Shown in pieces: positions 1-8,010 of a DNA stretch of 64,000 nucleotides (its first letter is position 1; every line of letters starts with the position of its first letter). Source of the stretch: Streptomyces canus (GTDB lineage Bacteria; Actinomycetota; Actinomycetes; Streptomycetales; Streptomycetaceae); contig NZ_JAUSWW010000001.1 of the NCBI RefSeq assembly GCF_030815415.1, positions 5,332,001 to 5,396,000 on the forward strand. Direction: 5' to 3'. A program made the position numbers and the translations under genes. The notes beneath the pieces were generated by a model. It ran no database searches. It had not been told where the DNA came from and saw only the letters and a list, made by a program, of their open reading frames with translations.

Positions 1-876
1 ATGCCCCGCGCCGGCCTCACGCAGGACGGCGTCGCCGTCATGGCCAACCAGCGGGGTCCGGCGCAACCCCTCGGCGTCGAGTTCGCCCCGCCGCACCGCG
101 CGAACCGCATCGCGGCGATGCTCGCGGGCAAGGGCAAGTGGTCGGCCGGGGACATGCCCGCCCTCCACATGGACACGTATCTGGCCTCCGCCGGGCCCCT
201 GTTGGACCACCTCGCCGCCCTCCGGGATCTGACCCCGCGGGCCGCCGAACTCACGGACACCCTCCTGCGCTGGAACCGCCGCATGGACGCGGACAGCGAG
301 GACGCCGCCCTCTACTCCGCGGTGCGCGGCGCCGTCGTCCACCGGCTCGCCGCCCACCCCGCGTTCGCCGCGCTGACCTCCCCGCCCGCCTACCCCGAGG
401 TCCTCCTCCCCTGGCTCGGCCTGCTTCCGCGCATCGGCTTCGCCCTCGAACACCTGCTGCGCGCCGAGGAGTTGTACGGCATCGACCGTCCCGCCGAGAT
501 CCGCGCGGCCGTCGAGGAGGTGGCCGCCGGGAAGCCGCCCGCGGCCTGGGGCGAGACCCACCGGCTGTACCCGTGGCGGGCGTTGCCGGACACGTCGTAC
601 GAGAAGCACGATGAACCCGGGCTCTCCGGCGACCACGACTGCGTGCTGTGCACCTCCGCCGTGCCCGGTCTGACCGACCTGGCCGCCCGCGGTCCGGCCG
701 CCCGCTACGTGTGGGATCTGGCCCGGCGCGAGGACAGCCGCTGGGTGGTGCCGTTCGGCGCCTCGGGCGTGCCCGGCTCGCCCCATCACCGCGATCAACT
801 TCCCCTGTGGCTCGCGGGCGACCTCGTCCCGGTCGTCACCGACTTCGAACAGCTCAGCAAGGAGAGCGATGTCTGA
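1..876 (+). CDS. Penicillin acylase (S45) family protein, C-terminal part
   Basis: Reads in frame from the first base of the window, so the 5' part and true start are probably outside it; full S45 acylases are about 700-800 residues and only 291 are visible. The last 80 residues carry the family's end pattern: GDHDCVLCTSAVPG, then RYVWDLAR, then VPFGASGVPGSPHHRDQLPLW, matching the PFGxSGxPGSPHxxDQ block near the acylase C-terminus. The family hydrolyses amide bonds of acylated amines, usually after N-terminal nucleophile autoprocessing; the nucleophile Ser lies upstream and cannot be checked here. The stop overlaps the next gene by 8 bases, so the two are probably co-transcribed and translationally coupled. 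Substrate unknown. Confidence 0.8.
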   Translation: MPRAGLTQDGVAVMANQRGPAQPLGVEFAPPHRANRIAAMLAGKGKWSAGDMPALHMDTYLASAGPLLDHLAALRDLTPRAAELTDTLLRWNRRMDADSEDAALYSAVRGAVVHRLAAHPAFAALTSPPAYPEVLLPWLGLLPRIGFALEHLLRAEELYGIDRPAEIRAAVEEVAAGKPPAAWGETHRLYPWRALPDTSYEKHDEPGLSGDHDCVLCTSAVPGLTDLAARGPAARYVWDLARREDSRWVVPFGASGVPGSPHHRDQLPLWLAGDLVPVVTDFEQLSKESDV

Positions 877-1462
877 CACCTACGTCCACGAGCAGGAGGT
901 CGACGGCTTCGGCACCGTCCGCGTGCGCACCCTCGACGCGAAGGCCGACGCCGAGGTGCTGCACGGCTGGGTCAGCGAGGAGCGGGCCGTCTTCTGGGGC
1001 ATGAACGGACTCACCCGGGACCAAGTGGCCGAGATCTACGCCCACATGGACACCCTCGACACCCACCACGCCTATCTCCTCGAGAAGGACGGCGAGCCGG
1101 TCGGACTGCTCCAGACCTATGAGCCGGAGGCCGACCGGGTCAGCGAGTGCTACTCCGTCGAGCCCGGTGACATCGGCGTCCACCTGCTGCTCGCGCCGGC
1201 CGGAGCGGACGGCGGACGGCCCGGCTGGTCGTCGGCGCTGCTGGGCGCCGTCGCCTCGTACGTCCTGCTGGGCCTGGACCGCAAGCGGGTCGTGGTCGAT
1301 CCCGACGTACGTAACGTGAAGGCGGTCGCCCGGTTCCTGCGGCAGGGGTTCGTGGCCGGGGAGCGGGTCGTGCTGCCGGAGATCGACATCCCGGACGTGT
1401 ATCTGCCCGAGAAGCACGCTCAACTGGCCTTCCTGGCCAGGGAGGTAGCCTTCCCGGCGTGA
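869..1462 (+). CDS. GNAT acetyltransferase, IucB/AlcB-like
   Basis: A 197-residue GCN5-related N-acetyltransferase-like protein. Layout resembles the siderophore-type acetyltransferases (IucB/AlcB, also DesC): a tryptophan-containing N-terminal half (VLHGWVSEERAVFWGM), a central strand HAYLLEKDGEPVGLLQTY, an acidic loop, GDIGVHLLLAP, and a C-terminal VVVDPDVRNVKAVARFLRQGF that fits the acetyl-CoA-binding helix region. The ATG at 869 has AAGGAG 8 bases upstream. It overlaps the acylase before it and the cupin after it (GTGA overlap), giving a polycistronic unit. No decarboxylase, monooxygenase or IucA/IucC synthetase is nearby, so a desferrioxamine role is not supported. Acceptor unknown. Confidence 0.75.
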   Translation: MSDTYVHEQEVDGFGTVRVRTLDAKADAEVLHGWVSEERAVFWGMNGLTRDQVAEIYAHMDTLDTHHAYLLEKDGEPVGLLQTYEPEADRVSECYSVEPGDIGVHLLLAPAGADGGRPGWSSALLGAVASYVLLGLDRKRVVVDPDVRNVKAVARFLRQGFVAGERVVLPEIDIPDVYLPEKHAQLAFLAREVAFPA

Positions 1463-1926
1463 CCCCTGAAGACCTCGTCGCCCACTACGGACTGGAACCG
1501 ATCCCGCGCGAGGGGGGCCTGTTCCGCCGTACGTGGGCGGGCCCCGAGCGCGCGGACGGCAGACCGGCGGGCTCGGCCATAGTCGCCCTGCTCACCGCCG
1601 GCGACTTCTCCGCCCTGCACCGCCTGCCCGGCGACGAGATCTGGCACTTCTACCTCGGCGACCCCCTGGAACTCCTGCTCCTGTCCCCGGACGGCACGTC
1701 GAGCGTTCCGGTGCTGGGGCCCGACGTCCTCGCCGGTCAGCACGTCCAGCTGACCGTCCCCGGCGGCACCTGGATGGGGGCGCGGACGCGGGGCGCGTGG
1801 ACGTTCTTCGGCTGCACGATGGCTCCCGGGTTCACCTACGAGGGCTATGAGCACGGCGACGCCGAGGCACTGAGGGCGCGGTATCCCGCCGAGGCCGACC
1901 GGATCGCGCGACTGTGTCGTCCATGA
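1459..1926 (+). CDS. Cupin family protein (DUF985 type)
   Basis: A 155-residue single-domain cupin of the DUF985/Cupin_5 type. Typical blocks are visible: LVAHYGLEPIPREGGLFRRTW near the start, SALHRLPGDEIWHFYLGDPLEL at about residues 53-74 with the His and Glu that line the barrel, and GGTWMGARTRGAWTFFGCTMAPGF near the end. Members have roughly this length and mostly unknown function. The GTG start overlaps the stop of the acetyltransferase (GTGA) and its own stop overlaps the next ATG (ATGA), so it belongs to the four-gene unit from 1 to 2678. The ligand or reaction cannot be inferred from sequence. Confidence 0.8.
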   Translation: MTPEDLVAHYGLEPIPREGGLFRRTWAGPERADGRPAGSAIVALLTAGDFSALHRLPGDEIWHFYLGDPLELLLLSPDGTSSVPVLGPDVLAGQHVQLTVPGGTWMGARTRGAWTFFGCTMAPGFTYEGYEHGDAEALRARYPAEADRIARLCRP

Positions 1927-2678
1927 GACTCCTCGAAGGACAGGTCGCCCTCGTCACGGGCGCGGGCGGCGGTATCGGGCGGGGGATCGCGGTGCGGTTC
2001 GCCGAACAGGGGGCGGCCGCGGTCGTCGTGCACTGCCGTACGGCGGTGACGGCGGCGGAGGAAGTCGCGGACCGGGTACGGGAGTCGGGCGCGCGGGCCG
2101 TCGTCCTGCGGGCGGATCTGACGAGCGAGGACGCCTGCCGGGAACTGGTCCGGGAGGCGCACGCGTGGGGCGGCGGACTGACCGCGCTGGTCAACAGCGC
2201 GGGGGCGCAGCCGGTGCGGGAGCTGCCCGGGATGACGGCCGCCGAGTGGCGGGAGGTCGTCGACACCAACCTGACGAGCGCCTTCGCGTGCACACAGGCG
2301 GCGGCGGAGGTCATGGGGCACGGCGGCTCGGTGACGCACATCGCCTCGATCGAGGCGCACGGTCCCGCCGCCGGGCACGCCCACTACTGCGCGTCCAAGG
2401 CCGCCCTGGTGATGCACGCCCGGTCGGCGGCCCTGGAGTACGGGCCTCGCGGCATCCGGGTCAACAGCGTCTCGCCCGGTCTGATCGACCGGGAGGGGCT
2501 GGCCCGGGACTGGCCGGAGGGTGTGGAACGGTGGCATGCGAAGGCGCCCCTGGGCCGGCTCGGCCGCCCCGAGGACATCGGCGACGCCTGTGTGTTCCTC
2601 GCCTCGCCGCTGGCCTCCTGGGTCACCGGGCAGGACCTGGTCGTCGACGGGGGAGTGTCGGCCCGGCCCACGTGGTGA
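1923..2678 (+). CDS. Short-chain dehydrogenase/reductase
   Basis: A 251-residue classical SDR. It has the cofactor motif TGAGGGIG at residues 12-19, NSAG in the central strand, catalytic Ser in HIASIEAHG (about 142) and YCASK with Tyr and Lys at about 155 and 159; the end, QDLVVDGGVS, is the usual C-terminal signature. ATG 1923 is preferred because it overlaps the cupin stop as ATGA; a GTG nine bases upstream (1914) is possible. Length and motifs suggest an NAD(P)H-dependent oxidoreductase acting in the cytoplasm with the three upstream enzymes. The substrate is not predictable. Confidence 0.88.
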   Translation: MRLLEGQVALVTGAGGGIGRGIAVRFAEQGAAAVVVHCRTAVTAAEEVADRVRESGARAVVLRADLTSEDACRELVREAHAWGGGLTALVNSAGAQPVRELPGMTAAEWREVVDTNLTSAFACTQAAAEVMGHGGSVTHIASIEAHGPAAGHAHYCASKAALVMHARSAALEYGPRGIRVNSVSPGLIDREGLARDWPEGVERWHAKAPLGRLGRPEDIGDACVFLASPLASWVTGQDLVVDGGVSARPTW

Positions 2679-2734
2679 GTGTTCCGGCGCCGGTGTCCGT
2701 ACATAACCCGGAGCCGTGGGGACGGAGTACTGAC

Positions 2735-4498
2735 GTGGAGCGTGACGGTGGACGAGGCCGGCGGCGAGTTCAAGGGCTGGTGCTGCTGGGCACCGTGCTG
2801 GTCCTGCTCCTCTTCGGCGGCGCGGGACCGGCTTCGGCCCATGCCGCCCTCCGCTCCACCGACCCCGAGGACGGAACCGTCCTCAAGTCCGCCCCCGCGT
2901 ACATCACCCTGACCTTCACCGAGTCCGTCGGTCTGCTCGACGACTCCTTCCGCGTGCTGAGCCCCAAGAACGAGCGGGTGCGCACGGGGGAGGCCGAGCA
3001 TGTGCCGGGAAGTTCGGACACCGCCCGGGTGTCGCTGCCCGCCTCCGGGCTCGGCGAGGGCACCTTCACGGTGGCCTGGCGGGTCGTCTCGGCGGACAGC
3101 CATCCGGTGTCGGGGGCCTTCACCTTCTCCGTCGGGAAGCCCTCGGCGACGGCGGTGACCGTGGACCCGGGGCCCGTGGAGAACCCGGCGACGACCGGCC
3201 TCTACAACATCGCCCGCTACCTGGCCTATCTCGCGGTGGCGCTGCTCATCGGCACGGCGCTCTTCCTCGCGCTGTGCCGCCCGGCGGACGCCAACATCCT
3301 GCCCAGGCTGCTGAGGGTCGGCTGGTGGACGCTGGCGGGGGCCACGGTCGCACTGTTCGTGCTGCGGGCGCCCTACGAGGCCGGCACGGGTCCCGCGAGG
3401 GCCTTCGACGCCGCGGCCTTCGGGCGGACGGTGACGAGCCGGCCGGGGCTGGTGCTGCTGGCCCGGCTGGTGCTGCTCGCACTGACGGCGGTCTTCCTTC
3501 TACGGCTGTTCCGGCGCCGCCGGTCCTCCTACGCGATCGGCGCCGCCCTCGCCCTCGGCCTCGCCCTCACCTGGGCCGCCGGTGAGCACGCCTCCGCCGG
3601 CATCCAGGTGCCCGTGGCGATGGCCTCCTCGGTCCTGCACGTCCTGGCGATGGCGGCCTGGCTGGGCGGACTGACGGCCCTGGTCGTCACGCTGTACCGG
3701 GCGGCGGTCGTCGAACCGGCCACGGTCACCCGCTTCTCCCGCCTCGCCTTCGTCTCCGTGACCGTCCTGGTCCTCACCGGCGTCTACCAGTCCTGGCGTG
3801 GCCTCGGCTCCTGGAGCGCGCTCACCGACACGACGTACGGCCGGCTCCTGGTCGCCAAGCTGACCGCGGTGGTCGTGCTGCTGACGGCGGCCGGGTTCTC
3901 GCGGCTGTGGACGGTACGCCTGGCGACGGCGGACGCGCGGACCGTCGTACCGGAACGGGTGCCGGAGCCGGCGGGCGGGCCGCCGCTGCCGGAGGCGCCC
4001 GAGGAGCCGCCGGTCGTTCCGGACCGCCGTGGTCTGCGACGTTCCGTCCTCGCCGAAGTCACCATCGGTGTCGTGGTGCTGGTGCTCACGACCGTGCTCA
4101 CCGGCACCGTGCCGGGCCGCGCGGAGGCGGAGGCCGCTCAGAGCCCCGCGGCCACCGGGCTGCCCGTCGCGTCCGTCTCCTACGTCCCCTTCGACATCGG
4201 CGGCGCCCGGGGCAAGGTGCAGATCACCCTCGACCCGGGCCGGGTCGGCCGGAACTCGGTGGAAGCGGTGGTCCTCGACGCCGAGGGCGGTTTCGCCATC
4301 GTCCCCGAGCTCCGGCTCTCCTTCACCCTCCCGTCCCAGGACATCGGCCCGCTGGACGCGAAGCTCACCGACAAGGGCGGCTACTGGGGCACCGACGACC
4401 TCGACCTGCCGATCGCCGGCACCTGGGAGATGAAGGTGACGGTCCGGGTCTCCGAGATCGACCAGGTCAGCGAGACGAAGCCGGTCGAGATCCACTAG
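2735..4498 (+). CDS. CopC/CopD fusion, copper resistance or transport protein (YcnJ-like)
   Basis: Predicted 587-residue membrane protein. An N-terminal signal region (GLVLLGTVLVLLLFGGAGPASA) is followed directly by the mature CopC start HAALRSTDPEDG, where the N-terminal His can bind Cu(II). CopC spans roughly residues 35-130; then about eight hydrophobic segments form the CopD domain, followed by a Pro/Glu-rich linker, one more membrane segment and an extracytoplasmic C-terminal domain. The frame is open far upstream through the dehydrogenase gene, but GTG 2735 is chosen since it has GGACGGAG about 8 bases upstream and starts right before the signal peptide. The gene likely handles copper at the membrane. 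It ends just before a 28-bp hairpin. Confidence 0.88.
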   Translation: MERDGGRGRRRVQGLVLLGTVLVLLLFGGAGPASAHAALRSTDPEDGTVLKSAPAYITLTFTESVGLLDDSFRVLSPKNERVRTGEAEHVPGSSDTARVSLPASGLGEGTFTVAWRVVSADSHPVSGAFTFSVGKPSATAVTVDPGPVENPATTGLYNIARYLAYLAVALLIGTALFLALCRPADANILPRLLRVGWWTLAGATVALFVLRAPYEAGTGPARAFDAAAFGRTVTSRPGLVLLARLVLLALTAVFLLRLFRRRRSSYAIGAALALGLALTWAAGEHASAGIQVPVAMASSVLHVLAMAAWLGGLTALVVTLYRAAVVEPATVTRFSRLAFVSVTVLVLTGVYQSWRGLGSWSALTDTTYGRLLVAKLTAVVVLLTAAGFSRLWTVRLATADARTVVPERVPEPAGGPPLPEAPEEPPVVPDRRGLRRSVLAEVTIGVVVLVLTTVLTGTVPGRAEAEAAQSPAATGLPVASVSYVPFDIGGARGKVQITLDPGRVGRNSVEAVVLDAEGGFAIVPELRLSFTLPSQDIGPLDAKLTDKGGYWGTDDLDLPIAGTWEMKVTVRVSEIDQVSETKPVEIH

Positions 4499-4501
4499 AA
4501 C

Positions 4502-4557
4502 CGAACACGTAGGCGGCCCCACACCCCGGCCGGGGTGTGGGGCCGCCTACGTGTTCG
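4502..4557 (+). terminator. Very long perfect hairpin after copC-copD
   Basis: Two 28-base arms (4502-4529 and 4530-4557) are perfect reverse complements with no unpaired loop bases, and GC-rich. There is no T-run, common for Streptomyces terminators. It separates the copper gene from the sugar operon and would act on either strand. Confidence 0.85.
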
Positions 4558-4670
4558 TGGCGCAAAATCATCGGTCTTCGTTCGACAGGTCGAAGGCGAT
4601 TGGGACATCAGGCTCGATCTTGGACGTGTCGGTCACGTTTCGGGAAAGGTGACCGTCGTCTCTTGACCAA

Positions 4671-4691
4671 TGACAGGACATGCAGCTGTCA
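4671..4691. promoter_or_regulatory. Candidate operator (TGACAG-N9-CTGTCA) upstream of the sugar operon
   Basis: A 21-base element with perfect 6-base arms TGACAG and CTGTCA and a 9-base spacer lies about 100 bases before the binding-protein ATG, in a relatively AT-richer stretch (4560-4789) that must hold the operon promoter. Sugar ABC operons in Streptomyces are usually controlled by LacI-, GntR- or ROK-type repressors; no such regulator gene is adjacent. The role is inferred from position and symmetry only. Confidence 0.35.
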
Positions 4692-4789
4692 TTACGCAAC
4701 CGTGTTCGGTCAAGTTGATTTCTGGTCGGTTACGACGGACTTCGACACACTCCCCTGCCTGGCCGAACCCTGCCCTCTGGAGCGCGTTC

Positions 4790-6088
4790 ATGCCCGACTT
4801 CTCCCTCCCCTCCGCCAGCCGCCGTTCCGTCCTGCGCGGCATAGGCGGCGCTGCCGTCCTCGGTGCCGGCATCCCCCTGCTGAGCGCCTGTGGCGGCAGC
4901 GGCACCTCGGCCGACCCGAAGACCGTCACCGTCGGGTCGAACGCGTCCGACGCGGTGCCGAAGAAGGCGTTCGCGGACATCTACGCCGCCTACAAGAAGC
5001 AGTCCGGGATCACGGTCGACGTGAACACCAAGGACCACAACACGTTCCAGGAGCAGATCAACTCGTATCTGCAGGGCACGCCGGACGACGTGTTCAACTG
5101 GTTCGCCGGGTACCGCATGCAGTTCTTCGCGGGCAAGGGACTGGCCACGCCGATCGACGACGTGTGGAAGACCATCGAGGGCAACTTCCCCGACGCGATG
5201 AAGGCGCTCAGCAAGGGCGCGGACGGCAAGTACTACTTCGTGCCGCTGTACACCTACCCGTGGGCGCTCTTCTACCGCAAGAGCGTCTTCCAGGAGAAGG
5301 GCTACGAGGTTCCCACCACGTGGGACCAGCTGGTCGCCCTGTGCAAGCAGATGAAGAAGGACGGCCTCGTGCCGATCGCCTTCGGCGACAAGGACGCCTG
5401 GCCCGCGCTCGGCACCTTCGACCAGATCAACTTCCGTACCAACGGCTACGACTTCCACGTCGAGCTGATGGCCGGCAAGGCCTCCTGGACCGACGCCAAG
5501 GTGCGCAAGGCCTTCGACCTGTGGGCCGAGCTGCTCCCCTACCACCAGGACGGCGCCGTCGGCCGCACCTGGCAGGACGCCGCGCAGACCCTGGTGTCGA
5601 AGAAGGCCGGCATGTACCTGCTGGGCACCTTCGTGGGCCAGCAGTTCACCAACGAGGCCGACCGCGAGGACCTCGACTTCTTCGCCTTCCCGGAGATCAC
5701 CTCCGAGTTCGGCCAGGACACCGTCGAGGCGCCCACCGACGGCTTCATGCTCTCCAAGGCCCCGAAGAACAAGGCCGCCGCGGTCAAGCTGCTGCAGTAC
5801 CTGGGCACCCCGGCCGCCGAGCAGATCTACCTCAAGTCCGACCCGAACGTCGTTGCGGCCGCGTCCAACGCCGACACCTCCTCGTACAGCGCCCTGCAGA
5901 AGAAGGCGTACGAGATGATCTCCGGCGCCAAGCACCTGACGCAGTTCATGGACCGCGACAGCCGCCCGGACTTCACCTCCACGGTGATGCAGCCCGCGCT
6001 GCAGAAGTTCATTCGCGACCCCAAGGGGATCGACAGTCTGCTCTCGTCGATCGAGCGCCAGAAGAAGACCATCTTCGCGTCCTCGTGA
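4790..6088 (+). CDS. ABC transporter sugar-binding lipoprotein (family 1)
   Basis: A 432-residue extracellular solute-binding protein. The N-terminus combines a twin-arginine motif (SRRSVLRG, Arg 11-12) with a lipobox LLSAC (Cys 34), so it is likely exported by Tat and lipid-anchored. The mature part has family-1 features: FQEQINSYLQGTPDDVFNWFAG, VPLYTYPWALFYRKSVFQEKG and a C-terminal helical LQKFIRDPKGIDSLL. ATG 4790 is chosen because the signal peptide starts there; the frame is open from 4670 but that extension is implausible. It is the first gene of an operon with two permeases and two galactosidases, so the ligand is probably an alpha- or beta-galactoside. No ATPase gene is present; a shared MsiK-type ATPase is the usual Streptomyces solution. 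Confidence 0.92.
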   Translation: MPDFSLPSASRRSVLRGIGGAAVLGAGIPLLSACGGSGTSADPKTVTVGSNASDAVPKKAFADIYAAYKKQSGITVDVNTKDHNTFQEQINSYLQGTPDDVFNWFAGYRMQFFAGKGLATPIDDVWKTIEGNFPDAMKALSKGADGKYYFVPLYTYPWALFYRKSVFQEKGYEVPTTWDQLVALCKQMKKDGLVPIAFGDKDAWPALGTFDQINFRTNGYDFHVELMAGKASWTDAKVRKAFDLWAELLPYHQDGAVGRTWQDAAQTLVSKKAGMYLLGTFVGQQFTNEADREDLDFFAFPEITSEFGQDTVEAPTDGFMLSKAPKNKAAAVKLLQYLGTPAAEQIYLKSDPNVVAAASNADTSSYSALQKKAYEMISGAKHLTQFMDRDSRPDFTSTVMQPALQKFIRDPKGIDSLLSSIERQKKTIFASS

Positions 6089-6096
6089 GCAGCGAC

Positions 6097-7071
6097 ATGA
6101 CCATCGACACCACCGAGTCCCCGAAGGCGGCGACCCCCGTGCCGCCTTCGGGCGCTGCCCCGCGCAAGGTGCCCACCGGGCACCGCCGGCTCCTGACCCG
6201 TCGCGACCGGCTCACCCTGGGCCTGATGGCGACCCTGCCGACGATCCTGCATGTCGCCCTGGTCTGGGTGACGGCCCTCGCGTCGATCGCGCTGGCCTTC
6301 ACCACCTGGGACGGCATCGGCTTCGACTCGATCCACTGGGTCGGGTTCGACAACTTCCGTGAACTGTTCACCAACAACCCGCAGTTCTGGCCGGCCGTCG
6401 AGCACAACGCCATCTGGTTCGTCGTGCTCATCCTCATCCCGACGCCGCTCGGCCTGTTCCTGGCCGTCCAGCTGGACAAGAACATCCGCTTCAGCCGGGT
6501 CTACCAGACCGCCTTCTTCCTGCCCGTCGTGCTGTCGATGGCGGTCATCGGATTCGTCTGGCAGCTCGTCTACAACCCCGACACCGGCCTGATCAACAGC
6601 ATCATCGGGGCCAACAAGCCCGGCCACTACATCGACTGGATCGGCGACCCGGACCTCAATCTGTGGTCCATCCTCATCGCCGCGTCCTGGCGGCACACCG
6701 GCTACATGATGATCCTCTACCTGGCCGGCCTCAAGGGCGTCGACCCCTCGCTGCGCGAGGCCTCGGCCCTGGACGGCGCGGGCGAGTGGCAGACGTTCAA
6801 GAACGTCATCTTCCCGACCCTGCGCCCCACCAACACCATCGTCCTGGTCGTCACCATCATCGAGGCCCTGCGCGCCTTCGACCTGGTGTTCGTCTTCAAC
6901 AAGGGTGCCGAGGGCACCGAGCTGCTGTCGATCCTCGTGACCAACAACATCATCGGCGAGTCCAGCCGCATCGGATACGGCTCCGCGATCGCGGTCGTGC
7001 TGCTGCTGATCTCGCTCGTCGTGATCATTCCTTACCTGGTGAGCACCTTCCGGAAGGAGCGACGAGCATGA
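6097..7071 (+). CDS. Sugar ABC transporter permease (MalF type)
   Basis: A 324-residue inner-membrane permease with about six transmembrane segments after a Pro-rich cytoplasmic N-terminus. The EAA loop that contacts the ATPase is visible as DPSLREASALDGAGEWQTFK (about residues 218-237). The start is either ATG 6097, used here, or GTG 6085, which would overlap the binding-protein stop as GTGA. It is coupled to the next permease by an ATGA overlap. With the binding protein and second permease it forms a carbohydrate uptake (CUT1) importer. Confidence 0.92.
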   Translation: MTIDTTESPKAATPVPPSGAAPRKVPTGHRRLLTRRDRLTLGLMATLPTILHVALVWVTALASIALAFTTWDGIGFDSIHWVGFDNFRELFTNNPQFWPAVEHNAIWFVVLILIPTPLGLFLAVQLDKNIRFSRVYQTAFFLPVVLSMAVIGFVWQLVYNPDTGLINSIIGANKPGHYIDWIGDPDLNLWSILIAASWRHTGYMMILYLAGLKGVDPSLREASALDGAGEWQTFKNVIFPTLRPTNTIVLVVTIIEALRAFDLVFVFNKGAEGTELLSILVTNNIIGESSRIGYGSAIAVVLLLISLVVIIPYLVSTFRKERRA

Positions 7072-7982
7072 GCACGGCCCTGCCCTTGAAGAAGCACGCG
7101 TCGAAGAAGCACGCGTTGAAGAAGCACGCACCCCTGCGCCCCGGCCGCGTCCTGCTGCACGTCTTCCTCGTGTCCATGTCGCTGGCCTGGCTGGCCCCGC
7201 TGCTCTGGGCGATCTACGCGGCCCTGCGCCCGTATGCCGAGACCAGCGAGAAGGGCTATGTGTCCTGGCCGGACAAGCTGACCTTCGACAACTTCACGAA
7301 CGCGTTCACGCAGTCGGACATGACGCACTACTTCGGCAACACCATGCTGATCGCGGTGCCGGCCGTGCTCGTGACCCTGTTCCTGTCGTCGATGGTCGCC
7401 TTCTACGTCAGCCGCTTCGACTTCCGCGTCAACCTCTTCCTGCTGCTCCTCTTCACCGCCGGCAACCTGCTCCCGCAGCAGGTCATCATCACCCCGCTGT
7501 ACCGCCTCTACCTGCTGATCGACCTGCCCGGCATCACGATGAGCGGCAAGCTGTACGACTCCGCGCTCGGCCTGGTCCTCATCCATGTGGCGTTCCAGTC
7601 CGGCTTCTGCGCCTTCGTGCTGGCCAACTACATGAAGATGCTCCCGCACGAGCTGACCGAGGCCGCGCTCGTCGACGGCGCCTCGGTGTGGCGGCTGTAC
7701 TGGCAGATCGTGCTGCCGCTGTGCAAGCCGGCGATGGCGGCCCTGGGCACGTTGTTGTCCATCTGGATCTACAACGACTTCTTCTGGGCCCTCGTGCTGA
7801 TTTCCACCGGTGAGAACATGCCGATCACCTCAGCCCTGAACAACCTCTCCGGCCAGTACTTCACCGACCCCAACCTCATCGCCGCCGGCGCCCTGCTGAC
7901 CGCCGTCCCGACGCTGGTCGTGTACTTCGTGCTCCAGCGGCAGTTCGTCAGCGGTCTGACGCTGGGCGCCAACAAGGGCTGA
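7068..7982 (+). CDS. Sugar ABC transporter permease (MalG type)
   Basis: A 304-residue second permease. GGAAGGAG lies just before ATG 7068, which overlaps the stop of the first permease. The EAA loop is LPHELTEAALVDGASVWRLY, followed by the conserved WQIVLPLCKPAMAALGT. An unusual lysine/histidine-rich cytoplasmic N-terminus has three near-repeats (KKHASKKHALKKHA) before the first membrane helix. It forms the channel together with the upstream permease. Confidence 0.93.
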   Translation: MSTALPLKKHASKKHALKKHAPLRPGRVLLHVFLVSMSLAWLAPLLWAIYAALRPYAETSEKGYVSWPDKLTFDNFTNAFTQSDMTHYFGNTMLIAVPAVLVTLFLSSMVAFYVSRFDFRVNLFLLLLFTAGNLLPQQVIITPLYRLYLLIDLPGITMSGKLYDSALGLVLIHVAFQSGFCAFVLANYMKMLPHELTEAALVDGASVWRLYWQIVLPLCKPAMAALGTLLSIWIYNDFFWALVLISTGENMPITSALNNLSGQYFTDPNLIAAGALLTAVPTLVVYFVLQRQFVSGLTLGANKG

Positions 7983-8010
7983 CGCCCTTCCTGTTCGAAA
8001 GAGAACCACC

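Noticed and set aside
869..1462. Assignment of the acetyltransferase to desferrioxamine synthesis (desC)
   Set aside because: No desA, desB or desD partner nearby; the neighbouring genes do not match that cluster.
2165..2734. Upstream extension of the copC-copD frame through the dehydrogenase gene
   Set aside because: Out of frame with the real dehydrogenase; signal peptide and ribosome site place the start at 2735.
4537..6084. Upstream extension of the first permease frame through the binding-protein gene
   Set aside because: Shadow frame with Arg/Pro-rich sequence; the binding protein is clearly encoded in the other frame.
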